This document shows positions 9,287-17,023 of a DNA stretch of 64,000 nucleotides, piece after piece (positions within the stretch are counted from its first letter, which is position 1; each line of letters starts with the position of its first letter). This DNA comes from Streptomyces griseocarneus (lineage in GTDB: Bacteria; Actinomycetota; Actinomycetes; Streptomycetales; Streptomycetaceae), in NCBI GenBank assembly GCA_003674045.1, contig PENC01000007.1:248001-312000 (forward strand). The letters are read 5' to 3'. Under the pieces are notes generated by a model. It was given only the letters and a program-made list of their open reading frames with translations, ran no database searches and had not been told where the DNA came from. The position numbers and the translations under genes are program-made.

Positions 9287-10447
9287 TTGGCGGGAAACAA
9301 GGACTTTGACCTGTACCGGCCGTCCGAGGAGCACGACGAGCTCCGTAAGGTCGTCCGTTCGCTCGCCGAGGCGAAGATCGCTCCATTCGCGGCCGAGGTG
9401 GACGAGGAGGGCCGCTTCCCGCAGGAGGCGCTGGACGCCCTCGTGGCCGCCGATCTGCACGCCGTGCACGTTCCGGAGGAGTTCGGCGGCGCGGGCGCGG
9501 ACGCCCTGGCCACGGTCATCGTGATCGAGGAGGTGGCGCGCGTCTGTGCCTCGTCCTCCCTCATCCCGGCGGTCAACAAGCTGGGCTCGCTGCCGGTCGC
9601 GATCTCCGGCTCCGAGGACCTCAAGAAGCGGTACCTGAGCCCGCTCGCCAAGGGCGACGCGATGTTCTCGTACTGCCTCTCCGAGCCGGACGCCGGCTCG
9701 GACGCCGCGGGTATGAAGACCCGCGCCGTGCGCGACGGCGACTACTACGTCCTCAACGGCGTGAAACGCTGGATCACCAACGCGGGCGTCAGCGAGTACT
9801 ACACGGTCATGGCCGTCACCGACCCCGAGAAGCGCTCCAAGGGCATCTCCGCCTTCGTGGTGGAGAAGTCCGACGAGGGCGTCTCCTTCGGCGCGCCGGA
9901 GAAGAAGCTCGGCATCAAGGGCTCGCCGACCCGCGAGGTCTACCTGGACAACGTCCGCATCCCCGCCGACCGCATGATCGGCGAGGAGGGCACCGGCTTC
10001 GCCACCGCGATGAAGACCCTGGACCACACCCGCATCACCATCGCGGCCCAGGCCCTCGGCATCGCGCAGGGCGCCCTCGACTACGCCAAGGGCTATGTCC
10101 AGGAGCGCAAGCAGTTCGGCAAGGCGATCGCCGACTTCCAGGGCGTGCAGTTCATGCTCGCCGACATGGCGATGAAGATCTCCGCCGCCCGCGCCCTGAC
10201 CTACCAGGCCGCCGCCGCCTCGGAGCGCCTCGACGCCGACCTCACCTACCAGGGTGCGGCGGCCAAGTGCTTCGCGTCGGACGTCGCGATGGAGGTCACC
10301 ACGGACGCGGTCCAGCTCCTCGGCGGCTACGGCTACACCCGTGACTACCCGGTGGAGCGCATGATGCGCGACGCCAAGATCACGCAGATTTATGAAGGCA
10401 CGAATCAGGTCCAGCGGATCGTCATGGCAAGGAACCTGCCGAAGTAG
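9287..10447 (+). CDS. Acyl-CoA dehydrogenase
   Basis: 386 residues from TTG 9287, preceded by GGGGAG. FAD-dependent alpha,beta-dehydrogenation of acyl-CoAs in beta-oxidation or branched-chain degradation. Typical motifs are YCLSEPDAGSDAAGMKT, KRWITNAG, LGIKGSPTREVYLDNVRIP, ERKQFGKAIADFQ and LLGGYGYTRDYPVERMMRDAKI, with the catalytic Glu region IYEGTNQVQRIV. The last 21 codons lie in attL and have been replaced by element DNA: they use ATT, TAT, GAA, AAT, GCA and AGG, whereas attR holds the same peptide in codons normal for this chromosome. The product is unchanged. Confidence 0.96.
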   Translation: MAGNKDFDLYRPSEEHDELRKVVRSLAEAKIAPFAAEVDEEGRFPQEALDALVAADLHAVHVPEEFGGAGADALATVIVIEEVARVCASSSLIPAVNKLGSLPVAISGSEDLKKRYLSPLAKGDAMFSYCLSEPDAGSDAAGMKTRAVRDGDYYVLNGVKRWITNAGVSEYYTVMAVTDPEKRSKGISAFVVEKSDEGVSFGAPEKKLGIKGSPTREVYLDNVRIPADRMIGEEGTGFATAMKTLDHTRITIAAQALGIAQGALDYAKGYVQERKQFGKAIADFQGVQFMLADMAMKISAARALTYQAAAASERLDADLTYQGAAAKCFASDVAMEVTTDAVQLLGGYGYTRDYPVERMMRDAKITQIYEGTNQVQRIVMARNLPK

Positions 10448-10450
10448 GGT
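10381..10450 (+). other. attL (element-supplied 3' end of acyl-CoA dehydrogenase)
   Basis: A 70-bp segment matching attR at 61 positions. The first nine bases (CACGCAGAT) and the last 18 (AACCTGCCGAAGTAGGGT) are identical. All nine differences are synonymous. Low-GC codons on this side imply it came with the element, which puts the crossover at or near CACGCAGAT (10381-10389). Confidence 0.85.
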
Positions 10451-10539
10451 TTTCGCAGGTCAACCGCTCCCTTGGGTAGATGGTGAGTCCTGATCGGCTT
10501 CCGGTCCGTTCGGGTCCGTTTCGGGCCGATCATGGGCGT

Positions 10540-10553
10540 CATGCTGGGGAAAT
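10540..10553 (+). repeat. Candidate integrase arm site, left copy
   Basis: CATGCTGGGGAAAT recurs in the same orientation at 21733-21746 near the other end of the element, both times followed one base later by CTGGG. Paired repeats flanking the core in the circular form would be expected of arm-type integrase or excisionase sites. Nearby 10503-10529 also has tandem GGTCCGTT-like repeats. Confidence 0.5.
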
Positions 10554-10600
10554 CCTGGGCTGACGCTGGGTGGGAAACCGCCCCTGAACTGGGCAAACGC

Positions 10601-10631
10601 AACGGCCCCCGGCGCTGTGCCGGGGGCCGTT
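10601..10631. terminator. Bidirectional hairpin terminator
   Basis: A perfect 13-bp stem, AACGGCCCCCGGC with its complement, around a five-base loop. It sits between the integrase stop (10645, leftward) and the acyl-CoA dehydrogenase stop (rightward). No long T tract, as is common in high-GC actinobacteria. Confidence 0.8.
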
Positions 10632-10644
10632 CGCGTGGCTTCTG

Positions 10645-11823
10645 TCAGGCGACTTCAGTCTGTCCTTCGGTGGGGTCATCCGCGCCGGGCGTCAGCATCG
10701 TGGCGATGGCCGCGCGTCCGCGCTGCTCGGCTCCTTCAAAGATGTAGTGGTAGTGCTCGCGGAGTACGTCCGTGCTGCTGTGACCCATCCAGTCGGCTAC
10801 GTCGTTCTCGGGGACGCCCGCGTACAGCAGGCGCGATCCGTAGTAGTGCCGCATCGCGTGTGGCTTGCAGTACGTCACCTCGCCCTTGGTGAGGGCCGCG
10901 AGCCAGATCTGCCGGTAGAAGTACGAGGCGTACAGGTACCCGGTGCGGGTCACGTTGGGAAACAGCAGTTGCTCTGGTCCCCACACACCGTGGTTCTTGA
11001 TGTGCCGCCGAAGCTCGAACGCCACGTTGGGCGGGAGCGGTACGACGCGGCCCGGCTCCTGCTCGTCGCGGGCCTTGATGTGCCGTCGCTGTAGGGCGCT
11101 GTTCTTGCCCGACTCCGTTTCGCCGTCCTCTGTGATCTGGAAGTCGACGCGCAGAACTTCGGCCTTGAAGTCGATCTGACTCCGTGAAACGGCCATGGCT
11201 TCCCCGAGCCGTAGACCGCATCCCGCCATCAGCCACAGCATGGCCCTGTAGCGGGCTGGAGCTCCGTCGAGTACAGCCAGGACTTCCCGCGTGGTCAGCC
11301 GTCGAGCCTTGCTCTTGTGCTCGCGTATCTCCTTGGCACGGCTTCCAGCGTGCCTGATCTTCTTGCACGGGTTGCGGCCAATGATCTCGTTGACCACAGC
11401 CCAATCCATCATCCCGGAGAAGAACGAGAACCGCTGACGTCGAGTCCGCGCAGATAGCTTGCGGTCCGTTTCCATCCACAAGAGCCACTGCTCAATGTCC
11501 GCCACCTTCAAAGAGATGATGGAGCGGGCCTTAAAGAACGGCTCAATGGTCGTCGTGAGGATCGACCGGTACTGCTTCTTGGTGCTGTTCTCCAACTTCC
11601 TTTGATTCGTCCACTGTTCCCAGACGGACGTCACGGGCTGCTTGCCCAGCTTGTCGTCCAGGTACGTTCCGGCATCGAGCTCCTGTTCCTTGCGCTTGCG
11701 GTGATCGTCGGCGCGCTTCTTCGTCTCGAAGCTCTTCTGCCGCTGCTTGCCGTCGGGGTCGTACCAGAAGGTCGTCCACTTCTTCGGATCATCCTTGGAG
11801 CGCGCCACCCATGCCCTTGCCAT
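10645..11823 (-). CDS. Tyrosine-recombinase integrase
   Basis: 392 residues from ATG 11823. N-terminal AP2-like arm-binding region (about 1-55, WTTFWYDPDGKQRQKSF), SAM-like core-binding domain (about 62-160) and C-terminal catalytic domain. Catalytic residues seen are Arg205 (GCGLRLGE), His322-x-x-Arg325 (PHAMRHYYGSRL), His348 (MGHSS) and the likely nucleophile Tyr358 (REHYHYIF). Full length for lambda-type integrases. Its 3' end faces attL about 200 bases away, as expected for the enzyme that inserted this element into the acyl-CoA dehydrogenase gene. No tRNA is involved. Confidence 0.96.
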   Translation of the reverse strand: MARAWVARSKDDPKKWTTFWYDPDGKQRQKSFETKKRADDHRKRKEQELDAGTYLDDKLGKQPVTSVWEQWTNQRKLENSTKKQYRSILTTTIEPFFKARSIISLKVADIEQWLLWMETDRKLSARTRRQRFSFFSGMMDWAVVNEIIGRNPCKKIRHAGSRAKEIREHKSKARRLTTREVLAVLDGAPARYRAMLWLMAGCGLRLGEAMAVSRSQIDFKAEVLRVDFQITEDGETESGKNSALQRRHIKARDEQEPGRVVPLPPNVAFELRRHIKNHGVWGPEQLLFPNVTRTGYLYASYFYRQIWLAALTKGEVTYCKPHAMRHYYGSRLLYAGVPENDVADWMGHSSTDVLREHYHYIFEGAEQRGRAAIATMLTPGADDPTEGQTEVA

Positions 11824-11943
11824 GCCCGGCTCTTTCTCGCGAACGGGCCGCCCCCCTGGCTGCCCCCTGCCTCAAGTCTGCATGGCATTCACCCCAGATT
11901 GTCAACATAGGGTGGGTCACCCAGGGTGGTGTATGGTGGGGAC
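11824..11943. promoter_or_regulatory. Divergent control region between integrase and first element gene
   Basis: 120 bases separating the divergent integrase and the 11944 gene. They contain two AGGGTGG direct repeats (11909-11915 and 11923-11929) flanking GTCACCC, a plausible operator. No recognisable promoter hexamers. Confidence 0.4.
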
Positions 11944-12483
11944 ATGCGAGCAGACGAGGATGGGTTTGAGATCGCCCAGCGGCACGGGGGGTGGGTAGTT
12001 CGGCTGTGGTGGCCTACAGGGCCGATCATGGGAGGGCCGCAGCGCATGACGGTTGAGCCAGCCGATGACGCCGAGCCTCGGGATGTTGCGCGCGGCATCT
12101 CCACGACCGTTCTTCGCAGACTGAACCTCGCTGCCGCAGCGGAGCTCACCAAGAACGATCCAGAGATGCGGAGAACGCTGGAGGAGTTCTCTCAGGTGGT
12201 GGATGCGCACGGCGAGGCCGCCGGGCGCCTGCTGGTCGAAGAGGGGGTCTCGGAGCGGTACCTTGCGGCGCTGGCTGCGACGTATTCCGCCATGGCTGCG
12301 GCCGGGGCGTCTCCCGTTCCGTGGCTCGCCCGGCTGATTGGGCGCCGCCCAGAGACGATCAAGGATCACTTGAAGAAGGCTCGGCGGGACGGCTATCTGG
12401 GTACCGTGGCAGGCAAGGCCGGGGGAGGGCTGACCGAAAAGGCCAAGACAATCTTGAATTCCATGCAGGATGCCCGGGATTAA
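11944..12483 (+). CDS. Element protein with C-terminal HTH-like region, function unknown
   Basis: 179 residues from ATG 11944; a GTG at 11926 could add six residues. The C-terminal part (about 115-160) reads YLAALAATYSAMAAAG, then WLARLIGRRPETIKDHLKKA and RRDGYLG. This resembles a helix-turn-helix in which a recognition helix follows a conserved small turn. The N-terminal part has no recognised fold. It is the first rightward gene of the element and ends at a strong terminator. It may be an early regulator, but that is inference. Confidence 0.75.
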   Translation: MRADEDGFEIAQRHGGWVVRLWWPTGPIMGGPQRMTVEPADDAEPRDVARGISTTVLRRLNLAAAAELTKNDPEMRRTLEEFSQVVDAHGEAAGRLLVEEGVSERYLAALAATYSAMAAAGASPVPWLARLIGRRPETIKDHLKKARRDGYLGTVAGKAGGGLTEKAKTILNSMQDARD

Positions 12484-12522
12484 CCGGACCTGGTAGTTCC
12501 CAACTTCATATCTTTTTAGATG

Positions 12523-12552
12523 CCCCCGAGGCCCTCGGGGGTTTTTCTTTTC
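12523..12552 (+). terminator. Rho-independent terminator after the first element gene
   Basis: A perfect 8-bp stem CCCCCGAG/CTCGGGGG around a three-base loop, followed by TTTTTCTTTTCTT. It is the most classical intrinsic terminator in the window. It also shows that the start codons upstream of 12565 lie in non-coding DNA. Confidence 0.9.
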
Positions 12553-12564
12553 TTGGGGGTTGTT

Positions 12565-12735
12565 TTGGTAAGGCTGTTGACGGTTGATGAGGTAGCCGAC
12601 TTCCTGGGTGTGCCGAAGTCGTGGGTGTACGGCAACTGGCGGGACCAGAAGATCCCGTTCAAGAAGGTGGGGCAGGGGCTGCGGGTCCGCCCGAGCGATC
12701 TGGAGAAGTGGTTCGAGGGGCAGGAGGCCGCGTGA
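12565..12735 (+). CDS. Excisionase-like small helix-turn-helix protein (AlpA/HTH_17 type)
   Basis: About 56 residues from TTG 12565. The reading LLTVDEVADFLGVPKSWVY, then a short turn and KKVGQGLRVRPSDLEKWFEG, is the standard MerR-like excisionase wing used by phage and integrative-element Xis proteins. Start chosen downstream of the terminator, where GGGGG gives a ribosome site. It overlaps the next gene by four bases. Likely role: excision with the 10645 integrase; control of replication is an alternative. Confidence 0.8.
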   Translation: MVRLLTVDEVADFLGVPKSWVYGNWRDQKIPFKKVGQGLRVRPSDLEKWFEGQEAA

Positions 12736-13253
12736 GCTACTTCTTCACCAAGGTCTACCGGCCGGTGGGCGGGAACCCGGCGATCAGAAACCCGAAGCTT
12801 AGCCTGGATCTACGGATGTGGGCGCTTGCCGTTGATCGAGTGCAAAGGGGCGGGCATGTCCCTCTTGGCTCCGGTGAGCTGGAACGCATCCTCACCAATG
12901 AGAAGGGGGAGCCGTACAGCGCGAGCCGGTACCGGCAGGTCCGCTGCAAGCTGATTGACGCGGGGATGCTGGCCCCGTCGGCCTCCGCGCGGTGCCTGCT
13001 TGTGGTCGATGGCCAAGCTTCCATGGATGCCCGGTCCAGGAAGAAGCGGGAGGAGTGCGCCACCCACAAGCACAACATCTCGTGGGATGGCGAACACGGC
13101 ACCTGGATGTTCGCAACGCAGGAAGAGGCGGACGCCTGGGCGGCAGACTGTGACAGGCGCTCCTGGAGGCGCCGTCCGCTTCACGGCGGCTTGGGCCTGG
13201 GCCTGTGGCAGGCCCAGCCAAGCGTTAACGGACAGGACCCCTCGACCCCTTGA
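12732..13253 (+). CDS. Element protein of unknown function, possible winged helix
   Basis: 173 residues from GTG 12732 (GTGA overlap with the upstream gene). Opens SYFFTKVYRPVGG; the stretch about 28-85 (LDLRMWALAVDRV, LERILTNEKGEPYSASRYRQ, RCKLIDAGMLAP) has the pattern of a winged-helix domain that reads one growth step and picks an alternative at the C-terminal wing. No catalytic motif seen. Translational coupling to the excisionase-like gene suggests a replication or regulatory role, but I cannot name it. Confidence 0.7.
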   Translation: MSYFFTKVYRPVGGNPAIRNPKLSLDLRMWALAVDRVQRGGHVPLGSGELERILTNEKGEPYSASRYRQVRCKLIDAGMLAPSASARCLLVVDGQASMDARSRKKREECATHKHNISWDGEHGTWMFATQEEADAWAADCDRRSWRRRPLHGGLGLGLWQAQPSVNGQDPSTP

Positions 13254-13298
13254 TACCAAGGCCGGGACGTACGGCCCTTCTTAAGTAAAGCTCTCTTC

Positions 13299-13327
13299 GC
13301 CTGGGCCGACCTGATGGAGGCCCAGGC
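13299..13327 (+). terminator. Hairpin after 13253, followed by an AT-rich leader
   Basis: GCCTGGGCC and GGCCCAGGC form a perfect 9-bp stem around 11 bases. Downstream, 13330-13420 is strikingly AT-rich for this genome and contains TCTTTTTCTATAGC. A second stem (GAGGCCGCCCC with GGGGAGGCAGCCTC) lies at about 13368-13395. The AT-rich stretch may hold the promoter of the next gene. Confidence 0.6.
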
Positions 13328-13425
13328 AGAACTTACAACTCTTTTTCTATAGCTCATTAGTTATCTAGAGGCCGCCCCTTCAGGGGAGGCAGCCTCTGAA
13401 TTAACTCTTAAGGAGATTAATAGAT

Positions 13426-13971
13426 TTGGAGAGTTCTTCACTTGTCAGGCGCGCCTGTGGGCGCTGCCAAGTAGAGACTGTTGTTATAAAGATCGGGCGG
13501 CGAGGCAGGCCGCCCAAGTACTGCAAGACATGCCGTGGTCGGGCTAAGGCCGACCAGGACAAGGCAGCCGAGCTGCGCCGCAAGCACGGCGCGCAGACCC
13601 GGAGAAACCGCAGACCTGCTTCCAACCAGAGAGCAGACGGAACGCCTTACGTTCCGAAAGAAGCTCAGGGATATGACTGGAGAATCGGCCTTTGGGCCGA
13701 ACAGACTGACTTGCAGCTCCACGCCTCCAGTCGTGCCAGCGCGAGGCTGGCCGACGCCGGGTTCGACCCGGAAAGCTGGCATGTGGTCCAGGAGAGTCCG
13801 GGTGGCCTTTACGGCCTTGATGAAGGTTTCACCTCCATCCGGCCTGGCGTCGCTTCGGGCGACGGCTGGCAGGCGTACACACGGCAGCTCTGGCGGTCCT
13901 GGCAAGCAGACGACGACGCGTCGGCGTGGCTGGCTGAGCGGGGCGTCTGGTGGCGCCCCGATGCCGTCTAG
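13426..13971 (+). CDS. Element zinc-ribbon protein with AT-hook-like motif
   Basis: 181 residues from TTG 13426, with AAGGAG about ten bases upstream. Two CxxC pairs (CGRC near residue 11 and CKTC near 33) make a small zinc ribbon. Between them lies GRRGRPP, matching an AT-hook core, though R-G-R-P-P strings are also common in non-DNA-binding zinc ribbons. The rest is Trp-rich (YDWRIGLWAEQ, DGWQAYTRQLWRSW, ERGVWWRPDAV) and unrecognised. It precedes the capsid operon. Confidence 0.7.
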   Translation: MESSSLVRRACGRCQVETVVIKIGRRGRPPKYCKTCRGRAKADQDKAAELRRKHGAQTRRNRRPASNQRADGTPYVPKEAQGYDWRIGLWAEQTDLQLHASSRASARLADAGFDPESWHVVQESPGGLYGLDEGFTSIRPGVASGDGWQAYTRQLWRSWQADDDASAWLAERGVWWRPDAV

Positions 13972-14060
13972 GTACTGCCTATCACTGTTCCGCTCGCTTG
14001 CTTTTCCGCTCTGCTCGCCTACTGCGTAGCCCTTCTGGAAGAGGCCCAGAAAATAATAAG

Positions 14061-14130
14061 AGTGAAGGCAGCTTAGTTCGCTGCCTTATTCACTCACCGG
14101 CAGCTGGCCCCGGCTCCGATGGCCGGGGTC
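14061..14130 (+). terminator. Two hairpins before the capsid operon
   Basis: Stem 1 at 14061-14094 pairs AGTGAAGGCAGC with GCTGCCTTATTCACT (three-base bulge). Stem 2 at 14106-14130 pairs GGCCCCGGC with GCCGGGGTC and is followed by TTTGCTG. They separate the zinc-ribbon gene from the scaffold/capsid genes. The 195-base gap 13972-14166 holds nothing else I can support. Confidence 0.65.
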
Positions 14131-14166
14131 TTTGCTGCCCAAGTCACCATTTGATGGAGAGTTTGC

Positions 14167-14364
14167 TTGTACGAGGTCAACACCCTGAATGATCTTAATG
14201 ACCTGTTCCGTAAGGGGCATCTGTATGACCTTGAGCGGCTACGCGCTCAGGGCAAGGTAAACCCGGTCCTTGACCTTGATTACACCTACTCCTCAGGCGG
14301 CGAACTGATCGCCGTTTCTGTGGACTTCGATACGCTCGACGGCGCATTCACGATGGGGGCCTGA
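14167..14364 (+). CDS. Small protein upstream of scaffold and capsid genes
   Basis: 65 residues from TTG 14167, with GGAGAG upstream. Reads LYEVNTLNDLNDLFRKGHLY at the start and ends in a possible beta region. No family recognised. Two bases separate its stop from the GTG of the scaffold-like gene, so it belongs to the capsid operon and may be a minor structural or assembly protein. Confidence 0.6.
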   Translation: MYEVNTLNDLNDLFRKGHLYDLERLRAQGKVNPVLDLDYTYSSGGELIAVSVDFDTLDGAFTMGA

Positions 14365-14366
14365 GC

Positions 14367-14795
14367 GTGAACGAGGCACAACCCGTACCGGCTGCCCCCG
14401 AGCCCGCCGCCCCGCCCATGGGCCAGGCCCTTGCCTTTGAGTCGGCCGAACAGGTGGAGCAGCCTCACGGGGAGCCCATATCCGACCAGGAGAGGGCTCT
14501 GGCCCAGGCCCGCGAGGATGCCCGGGCTGAAGTCCTGGCGGAAATGTCGACGCAGCTCGTCGCGGCTGAGATCCGCGCCCAGGCCGCCGCTGCTGGCGTG
14601 AGCGTGGACACGGACTACCTGAATCTGGGTGTGTTCACGGGTGAGGACGGACGCCCCGATGGCGAGCGCATCGCGGCGTATGTGGCTCGACAGCACCCGC
14701 CGGAGCCGAAGTTCCCTCAGCTGATGGGGGCCGGGCGCTACCGCGGCGGCCGTGACCGCGCCCCAAAAATCTCCCTCGACGTACGTAAGCGATAG
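14367..14795 (+). CDS. Scaffold-like protein preceding the major capsid gene
   Basis: 142 residues from GTG 14367. Pro/Ala/Glu-rich N-terminus, then an Ala/Glu/Arg helix with coiled-coil character (about 42-76: ERALAQAREDARAEVLAEM), and a basic tail (RGGRDRAPKISLDVRKR). Composition, size and position 18 bases before the coat gene match scaffolding proteins of P22/HK97-type phages, which shape the procapsid and are then removed. The function is inferred from context, since scaffolds have little sequence conservation. Confidence 0.65.
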   Translation: MNEAQPVPAAPEPAAPPMGQALAFESAEQVEQPHGEPISDQERALAQAREDARAEVLAEMSTQLVAAEIRAQAAAAGVSVDTDYLNLGVFTGEDGRPDGERIAAYVARQHPPEPKFPQLMGAGRYRGGRDRAPKISLDVRKR

Positions 14796-14813
14796 CAGAA
14801 ACCAGGAGACTGT

Positions 14814-15731
14814 ATGGCCTTTCCTTATCAGAACCCTTCCTCTGAAACGTTCGTCCCGGAGCTCTGGGACGCTGAACTGCTCACAGCTTTCGATCCGCTT
14901 CTTGTCTGGGCTTCTCCGCTCGTTTCCAACACCAAGTACGAGGGCGATATTCGTCAGCAGGGCGACGTCGTACACATCAACTCGCTTATGCGCCCGACTG
15001 TGGGTGACTACAAGCTCCCTGACGGGATGACGGCCCAACGGCCGGAAACTGTGGATCAGAAGCTCCCGATCACTGAGGCGAAGTACCTTCAGGTTCTTGT
15101 GGAGGACGCGGAGCGCGTCCAGCTCGCTGGAACCCGGGGGCTTGATTCTCCGATCAACCAGCAGATGATCCGCGCCCTGGCGCGTGAAGCTGACGCCTTC
15201 ATGGGTGATGTCATAGCCAAGGGAGCGACGGCGCTTCCGGGTGTCAAGGCAAGCGCCGGGAACATTCCTCAGAGCCTGTACAGCACGGTCCTGGACGTGA
15301 TGCTGGCCCTGGACGGCAACGACATTCCCGCGGGCCGCTACGTGGTCGTGTCGCCCAAGGTGAAGCGCTACCTCATCGAGCATCCGGCAGTCGCCAACGC
15401 CGCGGCTTACGGGGAAGGCGGCGTCACGGCCAACGGTGTGGTGGCCAAGCTGGCTGGCTTCACGATCCTGTCCACCACAGCCATGCCGGTCGGCGTGGAT
15501 ATCGTGGCAGGCCACTCGGAGTTCGCCACCTACGCGAGCCAGTTCACCGGCTTCCGCCAGGGCCAGTCAGAGAAGTACCGCGCCGACTACATAGACACCT
15601 TGCACCTCTACGGCGGCAAGGTTGTCCGATACCCAGACCTGGACACGAAGATGTCCGACAACACCTTTGATGAGTCGAAGCCGACCAAGGGCATCTGCAA
15701 GGTCACCGTGGAGTGGCCCAAGGCTGCCTGA
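14814..15731 (+). CDS. P22-type (HK97-fold) phage major capsid protein
   Basis: 305 residues from ATG 14814. Resembles the P22-coat-protein-like family of actinophages: FVPELWDAELLTAFDPLLVW near residue 15, then NTKYEGDIRQQGDVVHIN, LPITEAKYLQVLVEDAERVQ, a middle segment AGRYVVVSPKVKRYL, and a C-terminal GFRQGQSEKYRADYIDTLHLY beta region. Forms the icosahedral shell. No protease, portal or terminase gene is nearby. Ends before a strong terminator. It could also build a non-viral compartment, though nothing here shows cargo loading. Confidence 0.88.
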   Translation: MAFPYQNPSSETFVPELWDAELLTAFDPLLVWASPLVSNTKYEGDIRQQGDVVHINSLMRPTVGDYKLPDGMTAQRPETVDQKLPITEAKYLQVLVEDAERVQLAGTRGLDSPINQQMIRALAREADAFMGDVIAKGATALPGVKASAGNIPQSLYSTVLDVMLALDGNDIPAGRYVVVSPKVKRYLIEHPAVANAAAYGEGGVTANGVVAKLAGFTILSTTAMPVGVDIVAGHSEFATYASQFTGFRQGQSEKYRADYIDTLHLYGGKVVRYPDLDTKMSDNTFDESKPTKGICKVTVEWPKAA

Positions 15732-15738
15732 CTATTTC

Positions 15739-15778
15739 GCGGGGCCTCTGCCGACATGGCAGGGGCCCCGCTTTCTTT
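15739..15778 (+). terminator. Terminator of the capsid operon
   Basis: GCGGGGCCTCTGCC and GGCAGGGGCCCCGC form a 14-bp stem with one mismatch around GACAT, followed by TTTCTTTGTTT, eight bases after the capsid stop. Confidence 0.88.
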
Positions 15779-16297
15779 GTTTCGAGGCCCCATCCGACTA
15801 GCCGTTATTGATTGGTTAGCGTGACGATTCGAGCCCAAAATGTGAGCCAACCCACCCGGAAGGCCCGCCGGCCAGCCCCCAAGCCCCCTTTCCGGGCCCC
15901 TCCATGCCCTCCAGAGCCCCAAAAGGGACCGTACGCCCCTCTTAAGCCCTCCCGGGCACCCTCCTACCTCGTGCCGCCCCATCCCGGACGGGCGCTCAGG
16001 CGTCCGCCTGAAAGTTTGATACCCGTACACGGTCGGAAAGAGGCACCCCCGGTGGGTCCTTTCTCTTTCTTTCTAGGCATTACCCCCGTGTGCGTGTAGG
16101 GCTCTGACCTGCGCATCAGTGAGACCCTCTGTGCAATTACGTGACCCTAGGCAGGTGTTGTGTGATTCGGGGCACTCGGACTTCGCATTGAATTGATTCG
16201 CTCATGGCTCAGGATGTTGCCCAGTTCCGCATCTAAGAATGCGGAGGCCGTTGGGGCGAGACTCCGGCTGTGTCTGTCGAATCAAAGGAATCCGCGA
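15779..16297. other. Long non-coding stretch inside the element
   Basis: About 520 bases without a convincing gene. It contains a T/C-rich run (16061-16076), a small inverted repeat CCGCAT/ATGCGG (16228-16245) and relatively AT-rich patches near 15800 and 16180. It leads into the replication-like genes, so a promoter and perhaps an origin or packaging site are possible. I see no clear iterons. Confidence 0.4.
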
Positions 16298-17023
16298 ATG
16301 CGTAAGACAGTCCTGGTGCCCGTTCAGAAACTGCTGTGCGACGCTCACATAGCCCGAGACGGCTCGGAGGTAGAGGCGACAGCAACCCTGTCTCTCGGGG
16401 CGTATACGTGGGACCTGTGCCCGGAGCACGACGTCACGTTCGGCCGCTACCTGATCGATGCCCTCGGGGTGCCTGCCGAAGCTGAGGCCAGCGAGGCCGG
16501 GCCGGTCGCTGACGAGCCGCAGCACGACCAGCAGCACGACGGCCGGGACCAGGACGACGCCGCCGAGTCCGGGCACGACGAGCCGTTGCACCAGCCGTCT
16601 GTGATGATCACGGGCGAAGTGCCGGGCTACTCGTGGGATGAGGCGCGGGAGGCGTTGCGCAACGTGGGCTTCCGGGTGGCCGGACGGGCTGACGAGACCA
16701 CCGTGCTCATCATCTGCGGTGAGGGTGCGGAGCGGAACGCAACCAAGCTCCGGGACGCCCGGGAGCGCGGCATCCCCTGCATGGACGCGACCCAGCCCGG
16801 CCGCTTCGAGACCGCGATCGGTACGGGTGAGCTCGTGGGCGGTGACCCGCTCCCCGACCCGGTCAAGGCGGCCCCGGCGGGAGTGAGCGACCGTGAGCGG
16901 AACCGGATGGTCAGGGACTGGGCGCGGCTCAACGGGCACGTGGTGCCGGACCGGGGCCGTATCCCCATGACCATCCGGTACGCCTACGAGCTGGCCCACC
17001 AGTCCGAGGCGGTGGCCGCATGA
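16298..17023 (+). CDS. Lsr2-like protein with an internal BRCT domain
   Basis: 241 residues from ATG 16298, with AAAGGA upstream. Residues about 1-60 read like an Lsr2 dimerisation domain (TATLSLGAYTWDLCPEHDV) with added Cys/His that might bind zinc. An acidic, His/Gln-rich linker (about 66-105) follows. A BRCT domain (about 107-180) is indicated by VMITGEVPGYSWDEAREALR, then VLIICGEG and KLRDARERGIPCMD. The C-terminus (about 200-235) matches the Lsr2 DNA-binding domain: VRDWARLNGHVV, then DRGRIPMTIRYAYELAH with the minor-groove R-G-R. Coupled (ATGA) to the next gene. Likely DNA-binding silencer or replication accessory. Confidence 0.8.
   Translation: MRKTVLVPVQKLLCDAHIARDGSEVEATATLSLGAYTWDLCPEHDVTFGRYLIDALGVPAEAEASEAGPVADEPQHDQQHDGRDQDDAAESGHDEPLHQPSVMITGEVPGYSWDEAREALRNVGFRVAGRADETTVLIICGEGAERNATKLRDARERGIPCMDATQPGRFETAIGTGELVGGDPLPDPVKAAPAGVSDRERNRMVRDWARLNGHVVPDRGRIPMTIRYAYELAHQSEAVAA

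Noticed and set aside
10300..10470. tRNA gene as the attachment site
   Set aside because: No cloverleaf is visible. The attachment site is the 3' end of a protein-coding gene.
12520..12564. A longer excisionase-like gene starting at the ATG at 12520
   Set aside because: That ATG lies within a strong intrinsic terminator (12523-12552), so the upstream codons are non-coding and TTG 12565 is the likelier start.
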